Source: Axinella damicornis
Taxonomy: Eukaryota; Porifera; Demospongiae; Axinellida; Axinellidae
DNA: 64,000 nt
Direction: 5' to 3'
Assembly (NCBI GenBank): GCA_963931865.1
Contig: OZ007513.1
Location: forward strand, 1,512,560 to 1,576,559
Shown here: one piece after another, positions 33,729 through 46,430 of the stretch
Layout: each line of letters starts with the position of its first letter
Position numbering within the stretch: the first letter of the stretch is position 1
Position numbers and translations under genes: made by a program
Notes under the pieces: generated by a model
Told to the model about the DNA's origin: nothing
The model's database searches: none
Seen by the model: the letters and a program-made list of their open reading frames with translations, nothing else

Positions 33729-36700
33729 TTACAGAAGGTTTTGTTGGGTATAGTCTAGAGGGTTCTCAATGTTGGTAAGGTTCCCGCTTTTGTCACGACC
33801 ATACGCTATAATCACCATCTTCTTGTATGAAGTTGAATCGATGATGTTGTGCTGGTAAAACTCTAGGAGGGTTGTAGAGGTGATTGAGTCCAACACACTG
33901 GCTGCCTCTTCATTGTAGTCAAACTGCAGCTGACCTGAGGAAGTAGGAACACAGTTACAGCAGTTCACTGGTGTTTGTAGTCCCTAGCTGTACACACCAT
34001 TGCTGATCTGTTCCCAGAGACGGTGATTCTTATCAGCTTGAGTGAGGTCCTTCCTCTGCAGTGCAGCCTTGTACACCTTCATTTGCCTCTCCCATCCCTC
34101 CTTCCCCCACTCCTCCCCCGTCACACTCCCACTCAGGTAGTCCCCAAAGGACTCCAGGAAGCTATCGATGCGCCTCAACACCTCTCTTGGCTCATACTCC
34201 TGGCTCTGTACCACCACCTACAGTAATAGAGAGAGCATTGGACCATCCACTAACTACCAAGGGGATGTTTATTTCATGGTAGATTAGCAATCTTTTAGCC
34301 ACAACAAGGGATGGCATTAGTTGCTGTGCAGTGAATTTCACTAGCAATCCATAAGTGAAATTAGGACAAGCTCACCTCGAATGACCCCACACCCTCATTT
34401 ACTATGTTGTGACAGAATGCAACATAGCCGAGCTGCTGTATTGTCCGTAACTGGTAGAAACACTGTTCCTGTACGGAATGAAATGGAAGTACAAAGGGAT
34501 TTACCACGCCATTCTTGTTATTTATGGCTGGTCTCTCCTTACCGCCATTATTTGGTCCAGCAGTGCCAGGTGCACAGCTGTCCTCAGAGATTGAACAGAG
34601 CATGCTTGAGTGCCAGGTTCATCTGATGGGACAATATGACACACACTGCCAACCTGGAAGAAGAGCAATACACAGCTGACACTCACTCCACATGGACTTA
34701 CCACACTGCAGTAACAACACAGTCAAATGCTTAGCAATCATACACCTCCTTTCGTATATACTTGAGTCCATACACGATACACAAATATATACACTCACCT
34801 GAAACAGCACATTGACAACCGAGTTCACATCCTCGGGATTCAGAGCAGGAATAACGACGCTGTAGTTGGCTCCAGGAGACAGTTCGACACGCCTCCTCAT
34901 GAAATGACCCACTGGATGGCTTGCAGATAATTTGGAGGAGAGGGGTGAGGCAAGGGTGTGGGTGTAGTTCACAGCCTGGAGGAAAGAGAGTTTCATAAGA
35001 TTGCACAATTAGGAGTCAGCTGTATTGACAGCACCACACCCAATTGAACTGCAACAAATGGGATATGGCTCCATGCGCTCCTGGTAAGCTATATATATTG
35101 ACAGTAAACTCAGACCTGTGACTGGTTCAGGTTGCCATGTGCAAAGCAGAGTAGGGTAATATTGGACAGCAGGTTGTCAGAAAACTGGACAATTTGATCA
35201 AGATCAAGTCCCTCCATCTCTGACAGCAGTACCCAGAGTCTCCAGTAGGGCCGCTCAAGAACAACACTGCAGTGGGGAGAACACCATACAGATATAGGAA
35301 ATTTACAATCTCATGTTAAATGCTGAATGGTTGACTTACGACTGTATGTATCGGTAGTAGTGGTATGGTAGGGTAGTGAGGTTGTAGTTTCTCAGGTACT
35401 CCGTTATACTATCATTTGCCAGGCGATAAAAGTTGTATTTCCCTTGAAAGGCAGCTCCGTCCATGAGGTCTGCAGGAACATATAAGTGTATGAACAAGTA
35501 GGGAGAGTGGAGAGGAGAGAATGGGACTCATACATACAACACAGAGAGAAACTCACCACCAGCCACTGTGCTAATGAACTTTGTGAAGATGACTGGGTCA
35601 CTGAGTCCACTAAAACTGAGGGTGAGTCCGTTGGGGGAGGGGAAGAGAGCGAAGGAATAGCCAACTTCATTTGCTGCATACAGTTTAGAGTGCAGCACCT
35701 CCTTCACCAGGGAGGCGAACAGTACGGACTTGGCTGCACAAAGAGAAGGATACAAGTAGAATCACGTACCCGATCTTGTGTTCTTTACCCTGGGTATACT
35801 GAAGCTATTTGCATGACTGCCAGCTTAAAAAGCCAATGTTATACCAACTGAGCAACTGAACTTATGAACAATCAATGATTCAAAGAAGCTTGTTTCTTAC
35901 CACTCCATTCTGCAGTGGTCTCAGCATGTGATGTGTTGAGGTTACAGTGGAGGTAGACATGAGGCTCATGGAACTCTGTGTCCTGCAACCACCACAGAGA
36001 AACACCTGGCAGGTCTGGGGTGGGCGGGATGTTTCATTGGAGAGATTTTATGGTGCCACAAAGCCAATCGAAGGATAATCCTTGCAGGTGGTCATTTCAT
36101 ACATTGGTGTCCAGTGCAGCTGTGAGATCAAGTTACTAATTTAGGCATGTGAGAGAGTTACAATCAGCACTCCTATGCGATGCCCTATACTTACGGGGTG
36201 AGAGAGGGACGATGGAATATACTTACCATCAATGGCAATTTCAACAGGAGTATCAGAGGCATTCACTGGTGGTTCCAATACCCCCATATCCTCAGGAATG
36301 AATTCGTTGGTTCCAGGAAGGTGCAGGTCACCAGACAATTCACTATCATTTTGCCAGTAGTCAACCAGAGCAGTGGAGAGGTTGGTCTCTTGGTAAGGGG
36401 TGCCATAAATAGACTCATACTAGAGAAATTAGAAGAACAGCAATCTAAAGCATTACCTAATGCATAGTCTTTCTTTATCCTTGGATGGCAGGAAAATTAA
36501 ACAAACCTGTGTCAGTACTGGCCACGGCACATTCACAGGGCTATCTTGTGTCATGGTGGGATGGCTGCTGCCGTTGAAATTGAGTTTCTGGGTCCCAATG
36601 AACACCACACTGTTGTCTGGAGTGAGGTAGCTCAGAGTGTCAGCCACCAGAGTGGAGTTGAAGAGGAAGCGATATGGAGAGGCTAGGAAATCAGCTGGGT

Positions 36701-38589
36701 CTGTAGCAACACGCATTGCCTCTGAGATTGCACTGTAGGGATGTACGTATGTGATGTGGAGAAGGAGAACAAACCCATGCAGGACAACTCATTGATAACA
36801 TGAATCGTATAACAATTCACATACCTTAAGACCTGTAACACATGAACAAGGCATTTTCAGTCTTTCTGTCCAGCTATATACCTTCCCCCCAGTATAAATA
36901 CACAAGCCCGAGTAGAAACTTACACCACATAGCCACCAGGTTCCCCTCTCTCTTCATAGTCAAAGGTCAGTTTGTTGACTCTCACAAAGTCATCCCATTC
37001 CTGCATCCCAAGATTACGCTGTAGCAGCAACCTTATGTACTCAAACACGATTGCAATAATTTCACTGATGTGAGGCAGACCATCGTCAGTGACGTCGATT
37101 GAAACAGACAGTAGTGAATAAGAATCAGTATCGATATCTGTACCAGCAGACAGACTGGTGGCCCAGCCCTGATTCTTCAACATCCACAAAATGCTCCCCA
37201 CACCTTCGTGACCTATGTACCTATTCAGGAACTGAGACACGGCATTCCTATACTTGTACTGCAAGGGAGGGGTCTGCCAGTAGATGTGAAGTGTGTTCTT
37301 ATCAGCCACAGTGTAGTAGTGCACAATCTTCCCATTGTACCCGGGAGGGAAGGAGGTTGTGTTGAATGTGGGAGCACTGACACCATGATTGATGATAGGG
37401 GAGAAGTATTCATAAGCCCACAGTACCAGGTACTCAATGGGGTCCCTGCCATATATCACCAGCTGCATCTGAGGACAGTATGGAGGAGAGGATTGATTGT
37501 GAATTCATTGAAGGAGTGAGAAGATTAGGGATATACATATTGTATACTTTACAGCAATAGCCACTGAGATATTAGCTATATACATGCAGGCTTCAGAGAA
37601 AGAAATTCCCCAGAAAATTCCGAAAACCAGCCTGCTTGTGCACCTACTGCATACTAAAGTACCAAGTGTGTAGCTATGTTCAAGTGCTGGTATGCATGCA
37701 ATCATTGCACTGTGCATACCTAATTGAAGGACTCAGACAAAACTACTTCATGAAGAGGATACCTGGTTTGCTGAGTAGTGAGTGCTGTAGTAATTGTGAA
37801 GGTAATCCAGGATGTTAGATTTGTTGAGAGTTTGTAAGTTTCCTGTTATAAACCTACAAAACGGGTGGGCGGGATTTGACAAATGTTGTAGAAGCTGTTG
37901 CAATCTCCATCTGTCAGACTGCAAGTTCTTTTCGTGCTCTGCATTAACAGCATGTGATTCATTGCTGACAGCCCCAGGAGTGAATAGAGGAGCAATGAAG
38001 AACTGAGCAAACATGTCCAGGGCATGCTCAAGGTAATCTGCCTCCACTGAAAAGAAATAATCTGTTTCTTGTGTTGAGGTGAACGCATTGTCATGTCCAC
38101 CACGTATTGAGAGGAACTTTGAAAAAACATGTTTGGGATACTTTTGTGTCCCCAGGAACAGCATGTGTTCGCAGAAGTGGGCCAGTCCCTGCACCTCTGG
38201 TGGGTCACTGAAGGATCCCACTGCTATGTTCATTGCTGCAGCAGAGATGTTTGAATCCGGGTCAGAGATGAGCAAGACTCGAAGCTGGTTGTCCAGACAC
38301 AGTACCTGATAGGTGCGATCATCCATTGCAGATTTATTAACCATGCCACTTTGACAAGCTGCTTGGGGTGGTAGTGGCTGCAGTGCAGTTCGGTTCAGTT
38401 GTGTATAGTCCAGAGGGTTCTCAATGTTGACAACGTCCCCATTTTTGTCATGAGCATAAGCTACAAACACTATCTTCCTATATGAAGTCATATCAACAAT
38501 GTTGTGCTGGTAGAATTCCAAGAGGGTTGCAGACTTTATTGAGTCCAACACACTGGCTGCCTCTTCATTGTAGTCAAACTGCAGCTGAC
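33729..38589 (-). CDS. Unit C2: complete insulysin-like M16 unit of gene C
   Basis: It starts in fusion exon 38589-37763 (827 bp, one codon shorter: QKYPKHVF instead of QKYPNEH) with HFCEH and EHEKN intact. Further exons: 37468-36924 (one extra codon), 36732-36507, 36419-36227, 36014-35901, 35733-35557, 35469-35340, 35266-35116, 34975-34799, 34653-34543, 34468-34376, 34217-33998 (five extra codons), 33934-33729. It ends IENPLDYTQQNLL then TAA, as B3 does. It is the most diverged complete unit: the segment LSIRGGHDNAF differs from LSTHGGYDNAF elsewhere. LRTIQQLGY is kept. Confidence 0.85.
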
Positions 38590-39109
38590 CTGAGAAGTAA
38601 CAGTATATGTACCATGATCACATCAGTTTGCATATTATCACATGAACTTCCGTTCAGAGTATCAGATCAAAATTTTTATCTGGATGTTCCTATTCCAAAT
38701 CCAGTCATATAGCAACAGCCTAGTCACTGCGTCCTCTCTTTTCATCACTTACCATTGCTGATCTGTTCCCAGAGGCGGCTGCTCTTGTCAGCAAGAGTGA
38801 GGTCCCTCCTCTGCAGTGCAGCCCTGTACACCTCCACCTGCCTCTCCCACTCCTCCCCCGTCACACTCCCACTCAGGTACTCCTCAAAGGACTCCAGGAA
38901 GCTATCGATGCGCTTCAGCACCTCTCCTGGTTCATACTCCTGGCTCTGTACGACCACCTACAGTACAGAGCATGAACATTGATGGGACCAGGCACATTCA
39001 TAGCAAAATTAATTCGGTATAACAATTAGTGACTATACAGCAGGAAGGTAATTAGCATGCTATATTTTCTCTCTCTCTCTCTCCCCCCCCCCCCCCCCCC
39101 CCCCCCCCC

Positions 39110-39145
<36 letters not shown>

Positions 39146-42100
39146 CCAAAGTGTGCATTTTTATTTCATTGTCAGAAATAGAGCTCTGAGATTAAACTTC
39201 TTAAGCTCATGCACAACGGCATGAGTCTCAAGACTTTGTCATGTGCTATATTAACAGCCCTTGCGCAATATTTTCCACAGTACATATGCTGTGGGTACGT
39301 ATGTACTCGCTCAGACTTCCACCCCACACTGCACGAAGAGCTGCATGCCTCACTTCCTGCTCACACCCCACACTGCATGAAGAGTTGCATGCCTCACTTC
39401 CTGCTCACACCCCACACTGCGTGAAGAGTTGCATGCCTCACTTCCTGCTCACACCCCACACTGCATGAAGAGCTGCATGCCTCACTTCCTGCTCACACCC
39501 CACACTGCATGAAGAGTTGCATGCCTCACTTCCTGCTCACACCCCACACTGCGTGAAGAGTTGCATGCCTCACTTCCTGCTCACACCCCACACTGCATGA
39601 AGAGTTGCCTGCCTCACTTCCTGCTCACACCCCACACTGCGTGAAGAGTTGCCTGCCTCACTTCCTGCTCACACCCCACACTGCGTGAAGAGTTGCATGC
39701 CTCACTTCCTGCTCACACCCCACACTGCATGAAGAGCTGCATGCCTCACTTCCTGCTCACACCCCACACTGCGTGAAGAGCTGCATGCCTCACTTCCTGC
39801 TCACACCCCACACTGCGTGAAGAGCTGCATGCCTCACTTCCTGCTCACACCCCACACTGCACGAAGAGTTGCATGCCTCACTTCCTGCTCACACCCCACA
39901 CTGCATGAAGAGTTGCATGCCTCACTTCCTGCTCACACCCCACACTGCACGAAGAGTTGCCTGCCTCACTTCCTGCTCACACCCCACACTGCGTGAAGAG
40001 TTGCATGCCTCACTTCCTGCTCACACCCCACACTGCATGAAGAGCTGCATGCCTCACTTCCTGCTCACACCCCACACTGCGTGAAGAGCTGCATGCCTCA
40101 CTTCCTGCTCACACCCCACACTGCGTGAAGAGCTGCATGCCTCACTTCCTGCTCACACCCCACACTGCACGAAGAGTTGCATGCCTCACTTCCTGCTCAC
40201 ACCCCACACTGCATGAAGAGTTGCATGCCTCACTTCCTGCTCACACCCCACACTGCACGAAGAGTTGCATGCCTCACTTCCTGCTCACACCCCACGCTGC
40301 ATGAAGAGTTGCCTGCCTCACTTCCTGCTCACACCCCACACTGCACGAAGAGTTGCATGCCTCACTACCTGCTCAGCAATAGCTGACGTACCTCAAGTGA
40401 CCCCACACCTTCGTTGACTCTGCTCTGACAGAATGTGACGTAGCCTAGCTTCTGTATTGTTTGCAAATGGTAGGAACACTGATCCTGCCAGACAGAGAGA
40501 AATGATAAGTAAAAGCAGTTACATGCAACAATCATACTACACGTTTCAAGGTTTTCTTTTCAATAATGCTCTTGATGCTCAAAATTGAGTTAGCACTGGA
40601 CCCCTTACCCCTATGATTTGGTTCAGTAGTCCCAGGAGGACAGACGTCCTCAGAGAGTCAAGGGAACATGCTTGAGTGCCAGGTTCATCTGACGGGACCA
40701 GATGACACACACTGCCAACCTGATGAATAACACAGGCATAGCAAGTTAGCAAAATGTAGCACACGACCTACAAGTGGTTCCAGCACTACAAGTAGCTTTG
40801 CGCTCTAACTAAAATCGGAATGGGGAATAATGTGTGACCGATTATAGCACAATCTCAGAATAAACACAAATTATACAAATGCATGTAAAACACAGGAACT
40901 GAGCTGAAAGAGGCACCTGAAACAGCACGTTGATAACCGAGTTTACATCCTTAGGTTTGAGAGCAGGAATAACGATGCTGTAGTTAGCTCCAGGGGACAG
41001 TTTGACACGACTCCTCATGAAGTGACCAACCGGGTGACTCGGAGTTAGTTTGGAGGCGAGGGGTGAGGCAAGGGTGCGAGTGTAGTTCACAGCCTGGATA
41101 GTGTATTAAAGACTGCACATGATGTGAGAGAGCTGTTAGGGCGTGGCACAACAGCTGACCTGTGACTGGTTCAGGTTGCCATGTGCAAAGCAGAGTAGAG
41201 TGATATTGGACAGCAGGTTGTCACCAAACTGGACAATTTGATCCAGATCAAGTCCCTCCATCTCTGACAGCAGCTCCCAGTGTCTCCAGTAGGGCTGCTC
41301 AAGAACAACCCTGCATGTGGAGAGGAGAACATCAGTGTGCTGAACACTGGAGATTACATTGTTAGATGTATACTGAATGGTTGACTTACGACTGTATGTA
41401 TTGGTAGTAGTGGTATGGTAGGGTAGTGAGGTTGTAGTTTCTCAGGTAGTCTGTTATAGTACCATTTGCCAGGTGGTAAAAGTTGTAACTCCCTTGTAGG
41501 GTAGCTCTGTCAGTGAGGGCTGTAGGAGCAAATGTGTGCATGGACAAGTAGGTATAGTGGAGAGGAGAGAGAGACTCATACATACAATCTCATTTGAAGC
41601 ATAAATGAATGGACACTCACCACCAGCCATTGTGCTAATGAACTTCCTGAAGATGGCTGGGTCACTGAGTCCACTAAAACTGAGGGTGAGTCCGTTGGGG
41701 GAGGGGGAGAGAGAGTAGGAGTAGCCAACTTCCTTCGCTGCATACACTTTAGACTGTAGCACCTCCTTCACCAGGGAGACAAACAGTTGGGACTTTGCTG
41801 AAAGAGAACATGTACAAAATATACTTTGTGCATAACTTTCTTTAGTGTACGTAATACTAAATCCCTTATAGGTCTAATCACAGACCACTCTATAGTAACT
41901 TCTTAGCAAACGTGTGGTCCGAACGCTATATATGGAAGCTATTCATTCCCTAACCCTATTCACCAGTTGTGCTTGTGGTGGTATCTGAGGGACTCATGTA
42001 GTAACTTCCTATACCAGACATTATGGTTCAGGTACTATTGATGTGCCCTATTGACCAGTTGTGTTTATCATTAGCTGAGGGAGCAAGTAACTTCCTATAG

Positions 42101-43659
42101 CAGACATTGTGGTTCAGGCACTATAGATGTTCCCTATTCACCAGAGATCTTAACCATCATACAATGAACTTACGTACCACAACATTTGAATGCATGCAAT
42201 ATAGTGTCTCAATTCCTCACATCCATTGCTATTGCTTCTATACAATCTCTCTAACTGCATGCACGGACTGGTCACCAGGAGTCGTGCATTAGCTTATTAG
42301 ACGGTTGCACCGGTGTTTGCGTGAGTGCGTATGAGAGTCGTGCATATAGCATATGCACTGCAATACCACCCTAATGTCATGAGATGCTATGCTGTGTTCG
42401 GCCAGCTGGCCAGCTGGTTGCCGTGTACAGTATAGCATAAACTCAAATATAGTATGCGTGTATTTGAGAATAGGGCGACTTCACTCATATAGTTAGATGC
42501 CCAAACATGATGCAGCTGAAGTAACCACCAAACACTCAAATCTTTGTTGGTTGCAGCATGGGCGTAGCTAGCATTGAGGCAGAGGAGGCAGTTGCCCCCT
42601 CGCTTTTCTGAATAATGACGCGCGTGTCCGGAGTCCTAGATCCTCGCACACGCCGTGTATGATGTGCATTCAATCTGATGACAGAGACTGGAGCTAGGCT
42701 GACCATGAGCCGGCATATATACTCTTAACGCGGATAGTGTTGCAAGTCTGGGACAGTCAGAGCACCGGCATATTGCTGTAACATTTCGAGAGCAACTGTT
42801 TGCGCTCACTGCGCTGTGAACTCCCAGTCTCCAAATCCTAGCTACGCCCCTGTTGCAGTGTGCATATACATATCAAGTCCTTGTCATGTACAGTCAAGTA
42901 CAGTAACTGTTGTGCTTGAATATTGAACCTTCCTTCTCATGCCAACTGCCTTCATACTTCAGGCTTTCTGTGAGGCTCACTCCCATAGGAAGTTGTTGCT
43001 GCTAACACAAACAGTGCTGTATAGCTACATGTCGCGGAACACGGAGTGGTACTTGGCATGACATACACTGTAGGGTTTTGTATACTGCACTCTATTACCT
43101 ACCACTCCATTCTGCAGTGGTCTCAGCATGTGATGTGTTGAGGTTACAGTGGAGGTAGACACGAGGCTCATGGAACTCTGTGTCCTGCAACCACCACAGA
43201 GAAACACCTGCCAGGTCTGGGGTGGGAGAGAGGGAGAGATGATGGAAGGAGAAGTGTATCCCTCAAAGCCATGTATACCCTGGTATTACCATCCATGGAA
43301 ACCTCCACAGGAGTGTCTGAGGGTGGAGCAAGACTTGATACGGGGGAATTCGAGGGAGCTGCTGATGATGAAGTTGTTGCGTCTTGTGATTGTATACTCG
43401 ACAGTGTTTGGCTGATACTACCAAACTCTTCTGCAATGACAAACATCCCCACTCCCATAACCAATGCCACAAAAAGGATTCCAGCACAAACAAGTACGGT
43501 TCCAAAGAGAAGATGCTTTCGGTTACTGTTCTGTGTGTCTGCAGGTGTGGGACGCTGAGGTTTTGATTCCTCTTCTTCAGATGGGTTGTCGCTGTCATCT
43601 AGTTGGTCACCCTTCCCGTACACATCCATCAAAGGTACACCTTCTTCTCCTTGTGACAT
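33729..43659 (-). CDS. Gene C: membrane-anchored M16 protein with one half unit and one full unit
   Basis: About 1565 residues from 22 exons, in a continuous frame. It has the same acidic tail and helix as gene B (tail 1-49, helix about 50-76) and a short Ser-rich stalk. A C-terminal half-unit without zinc site (C1) follows, then a complete insulysin-like unit (C2). C1 is joined to the anchor exactly at the hinge between the two insulysin halves: exon 1 ends SDTPVEVSMDG, matching the last codons of the hinge exon in other units. The predicted product is therefore a surface protein with one active and one inactive module. It is transcribed in the same direction as gene B. The distance from its stop to the B start is 2.9 kb. 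Gene D diverges from it 6.0 kb upstream. Confidence 0.8.
35792..35872 (-). pseudogene. Decayed tRNA-like sequence in a C2 intron
   Basis: On the minus strand GCTCAGTTGGTATAAC resembles an A box and GGCTTTTTAAGC an anticodon arm, but the 3' half is degenerate. It lies in the same intron position as the tRNA-like sequence of B3 (14300-14379). Confidence 0.3.
37763..43216 (-). CDS. Half unit C1: C-terminal insulysin half, no zinc site
   Basis: Exons: 43216-43103, 41797-41621, 41519-41390, 41310-41160, 41093-40917, 40719-40609, 40484-40392, 38957-38753, then fusion exon 38589-37763. Lengths match the C-half exons of other units. In insulysins this half is catalytically inactive but forms the chamber and binds substrate. 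The exon at 40484 encodes LQTIQKLGY where the other units have LRTIQQLGY, so the Arg corresponding to the insulysin substrate-binding Arg is replaced by Gln. This suggests relaxed constraint or a scaffold role. The frame is intact. Confidence 0.8.
39068..39142. repeat. (CT)n followed by a poly(C) tract
   Basis: A CT dinucleotide run (39068-39083), then about 59 nt of C with one A interruption. It lies in intron 40391-38958 of gene C, where it is poly-G in the sense strand. Confidence 0.95.
39315..40372. repeat. 44-bp minisatellite, about 24 copies, in the gene C intron
   Basis: The unit begins CACTTCCTGCTCACACCCCA and continues CACTGCATGAAGAGTTGCATGCCT with few variants (GCGTG, GCACG, TGCCTGCC). 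The last unit runs into CTACCTGCTCAGCAATAGCT, which is the ordinary intron sequence just inside the donor of the exon 40484-40392. The same phrase CTTCCTGCTCAGCAATAGCT occurs once at that place in B1 (about 23958) and B2 (about 18148). The array therefore grew from donor-proximal intron sequence. Confidence 0.9.
41798..43102. other. Long gene C intron
   Basis: This 1305-bp intron contains a diverged tandem duplication of about 110 bp (about 41955-42135, shared phrases AGTAACTTCCTATA and ACATT.TGGTTCAGG) and a hAT-like element at 42557-42852. No exon was recognised. Confidence 0.6.
42557..42852. mobile_element. Non-autonomous hAT-like element, 296 bp
   Basis: The termini are CATGGGCGTAGCTAG and CTAGCTACGCCCCTG, inverted repeats of the CAGGGGCGTAGC type common in hAT-derived elements. 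TTGCAG is repeated at both flanks (42551-42556 and 42853-42858), possibly a worn 8-bp duplication. No transposase frame. Confidence 0.65.
43290..43659 (-). CDS. Gene C exon 1: tail, helix, short stalk fused to the hinge end
   Basis: 370 bp, donor GTAATA at 43289, ending in phase 1 like the hinge exon of complete units. An in-frame upstream Met at 43728 exists, but 43659 is preferred because MSQGEEGVPLM aligns with the start of gene B (MSQFRNEEGIPLM). The stalk is about 40 residues, against about 300 in genes B and D. Its last residues PSDTPVEVSMDG are the remains of a hinge exon, so a deletion removed the catalytic half of the first unit. Confidence 0.8.
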
Positions 43660-45071
43660 TTTTGACAGCTGCTGAATTTTATGGTGCTGTATCAAAGACA
43701 GAGAGATGCAGGTGAAGTGAATATGCAAGTGTTATAACATTTGTGCAAATGACATGCAGTAGAATGGCATGATCAGGACATTGTACCAGTAGTCAGGCTG
43801 TCTGTCTTGTGATGTTCATTGCATTTTTTGTCTCAGTAATCAGGCTGTCTGTCTTGTGATGTTCATTGTATTCTTTGTCCATCTACGTAGTTGTATTGCC
43901 AGTCATTCCTCATGCCGCTATATAAAGCCCCTATTGCATGGTGAATTGTGCTGCTGTTACGACCATCAATATTGCCAACGGTGAAACTCTGCGCGTGCGA
44001 GAACGGGAACTGAGCTACATAAGGATGACTTATGCCAGAGCAACAATTCTTACTACTAACAGCTAGGGATCAGCATAGCTACAGTATCAGTAGGTATAGC
44101 ATGCAGAATTTTAGCTTGGAAAGATGATATTCTATTTCTGGAGATGATGGAGCTCTGAGTTTAACCTGAAGAGGGAAGATCATCACGTATCCATGAATTT
44201 TTGTAGCACAAATCGTGTGCCCGTTCCAGATTGAACATACATTGACCACTTGCAATTCAAATTGCTGCATGATCGTTGGGCAACTCAGCAATATGGCTAC
44301 TATCGTTGATGGGAGGTGGTCACCCTTGTGTTTTGATACTATTGTTTTACAGACTGTTAATTATTTTTGTTTGGTTTTTGTTTACTTTCATTGCTTGTAC
44401 CTACTGTCGGTCTTTACTTTTGCTCACTGCTGGTTTCAAAGTCACTGCTTAGTGGACACGCATGGGGTTTGTCCACTGTGGCAGTGTCTTTCAAACGTGC
44501 ACACACCATGGTACAAGTTCCATTGCCTGTCGTATCTAGGAGACCTCAATGTAATTGCTACAGCATTCTGAAACCGTTCAACCAAGTACACGTATAATAT
44601 AATATTCAGGTGTTTTGTCCTTTCAGAGAGGTTGTCCTCTTCTCGGAGGTTCAAAATGTATTAGGGAAACTAATTATTTTGGACCTTGAAAATCGTACTT
44701 TGTAGAGAGGTCTATCGTCTATTATAGATAGGATTGCATAGCTATAGTGCATTTGAAGGTGTATCTTGCTTCCTATGGTAGCAAAAACTGGCCAATTTGC
44801 ACGAGCTAGCTAGGTTGAAAAGCCAAGAGCAGTCTGGAGGACATGGCACTCCATCTTGTTGGGCTTCATACAACGTGTCTGCTTGTTAGCGAAGTGTATC
44901 TTAAAAGCCTCACAACCAGAGGCCACTTGAACGCTTGTCACTAAGTGTCACGTATAACAGCTCCACAAACAAGGTAACGTGTCATATGTTATCAGCAATG
45001 TATACGTACTTATAACCAGACATGTACATTGAATCCACAAAAAGAGTGTTGAGGCGTACGTACATACTTGT

Positions 45072-45330
45072 CTTGAACTGCTTTCCAATTGCAACTGAGA
45101 TTGTATCTGTTCTTTTTTCAGTGCAGGCCTCCCCTACATTGTATTACATTAACGAGGCTTGAATGCATTGCGATTTTGATAGCTGCACAAATGCCTCAAA
45201 TCGTCTTGAACTGCTTTCCAATTGCAACTGAGATTGTATCTGCTCTTTTTTCAGTGCAGGCCTTGCATTCCCTACATTGTAGGCTCGAATGCATTGTGAT
45301 TTTGATAGCTGCACAAATGGCTCAAATCGT
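45072..45330. repeat. Tandem duplication, 133 and 126 bp
   Basis: CTTGAACTGCTTTCCAATTG begins copies at 45072 and 45205. Both continue through TTTTTTCAGTGCAGGCC and end ATTTTGATAGCTGCACAAATG.CTCAAATCGT. Confidence 0.9.
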
Positions 45331-46152
45331 GGGGAAATTCACCACACCAGACGTATCTGATCAACATGAACTGGCTACTTTAGCCAGATGCAAGCCTATA
45401 TAAGTTAGGAGGCTTTTTGTTGCAACTTCCTTTTATAGGACCTGTTTTGCACCAATGCACAGTGCAGCATGTTGGCAAAGAGCTGTGATAAGAGTTGAGC
45501 ATACGTTCAGAGGATTATTTAGCTAGACAGACCCTCGCGCGGCGGATGCCACGCGTGCGAGGCTAGAGCTAGCAGTAGCGATGCCTCCTCCTGAACTCCC
45601 AATTCTATCATCCTTTCTTCTAGCCAGAGGTTATGCGTTATACGCAATTACAGTACCATAGATAATATTACAGTACGAACTTACCCTTGGGAGGATCGTT
45701 GATCGTAACTTTCGGGCGAGGAAAAATAAAATTGGTTTGTCCCCCATTCCGGACCAGCCCAGCCGGGTGCAAGAGCCGGGGATTTCCCTGTCTAGGTCCC
45801 GATCCCATACCATTATAGATGACGTAAGTCTCTGTCTGTTGTTGATCGCGTATCGACGGGTAGCCTAGTCTTCGGCGGAGTCCAGAGCATAGGTGAGTCC
45901 TTGATGTGGTCTGTACCAAGGAGGTGTGAGTATAGATGGTCAATATGGCAAATACCGTACCAAATGAAGTGTTCGGTGGCACTCATTGAGGGAAGTATCC
46001 GTACCACCCCCCACCACTGAAAAACCAAAGGAAGGGGGAAGGGTCTGGCCACTTATTGTGTAGGGCTCACATGGATCTTATTATCTGTTCCTACTGTAAA
46101 ATCTAAGCACAGCTTTGAAGACAAATGAAACATGGTGCTATTGACAGCATAG

Positions 46153-46430
46153 ATCAAGGGGTGGTCACTCCAAATTATATGCGCCGTACTTAGAGCTGCG
46201 ACCGGGGTCACAATCTGTGACCGTCTAAAAACTGCCACTGACCGCGTGACCGCGCTGCTAAACTGCCGGTGACCCTGTGACCGTCGCAAAAATCCACCGT
46301 GACTGCGGGTAGTATACGGAGTAATACGGTAAGCCACACCTACATCCGCCGTATATGGGGTCACAATCGCCGGTCACAATCGCCGGTCGCAGCTCTAAGT
46401 ACGGCGCTTATTGGCGTGACCACCCCTTGT
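46153..46430. mobile_element. MITE-like element, same family as in HLCS intron 1
   Basis: The left end CAAGGGGTGGTCACTCC and right end GCGTGACCACCCCTTG are inverted repeats. The inner arms GCGCCGTACTTAGAGCTGCG also match in inverse. The interior has repeated GTGACCG motifs like the element at 1371-1650. Confidence 0.75.

Noticed and set aside
39209..40386. Cys/His-rich frames (MHASLPAHTPHC) across the gene C intron
   Set aside because: They are reads of the 44-bp minisatellite, whose frame changes from unit to unit.
45631..46052. Minus-strand frames that look vaguely transposon-like
   Set aside because: No reverse transcriptase, integrase or transposase motif is present, and the frames overlap without a preferred one.
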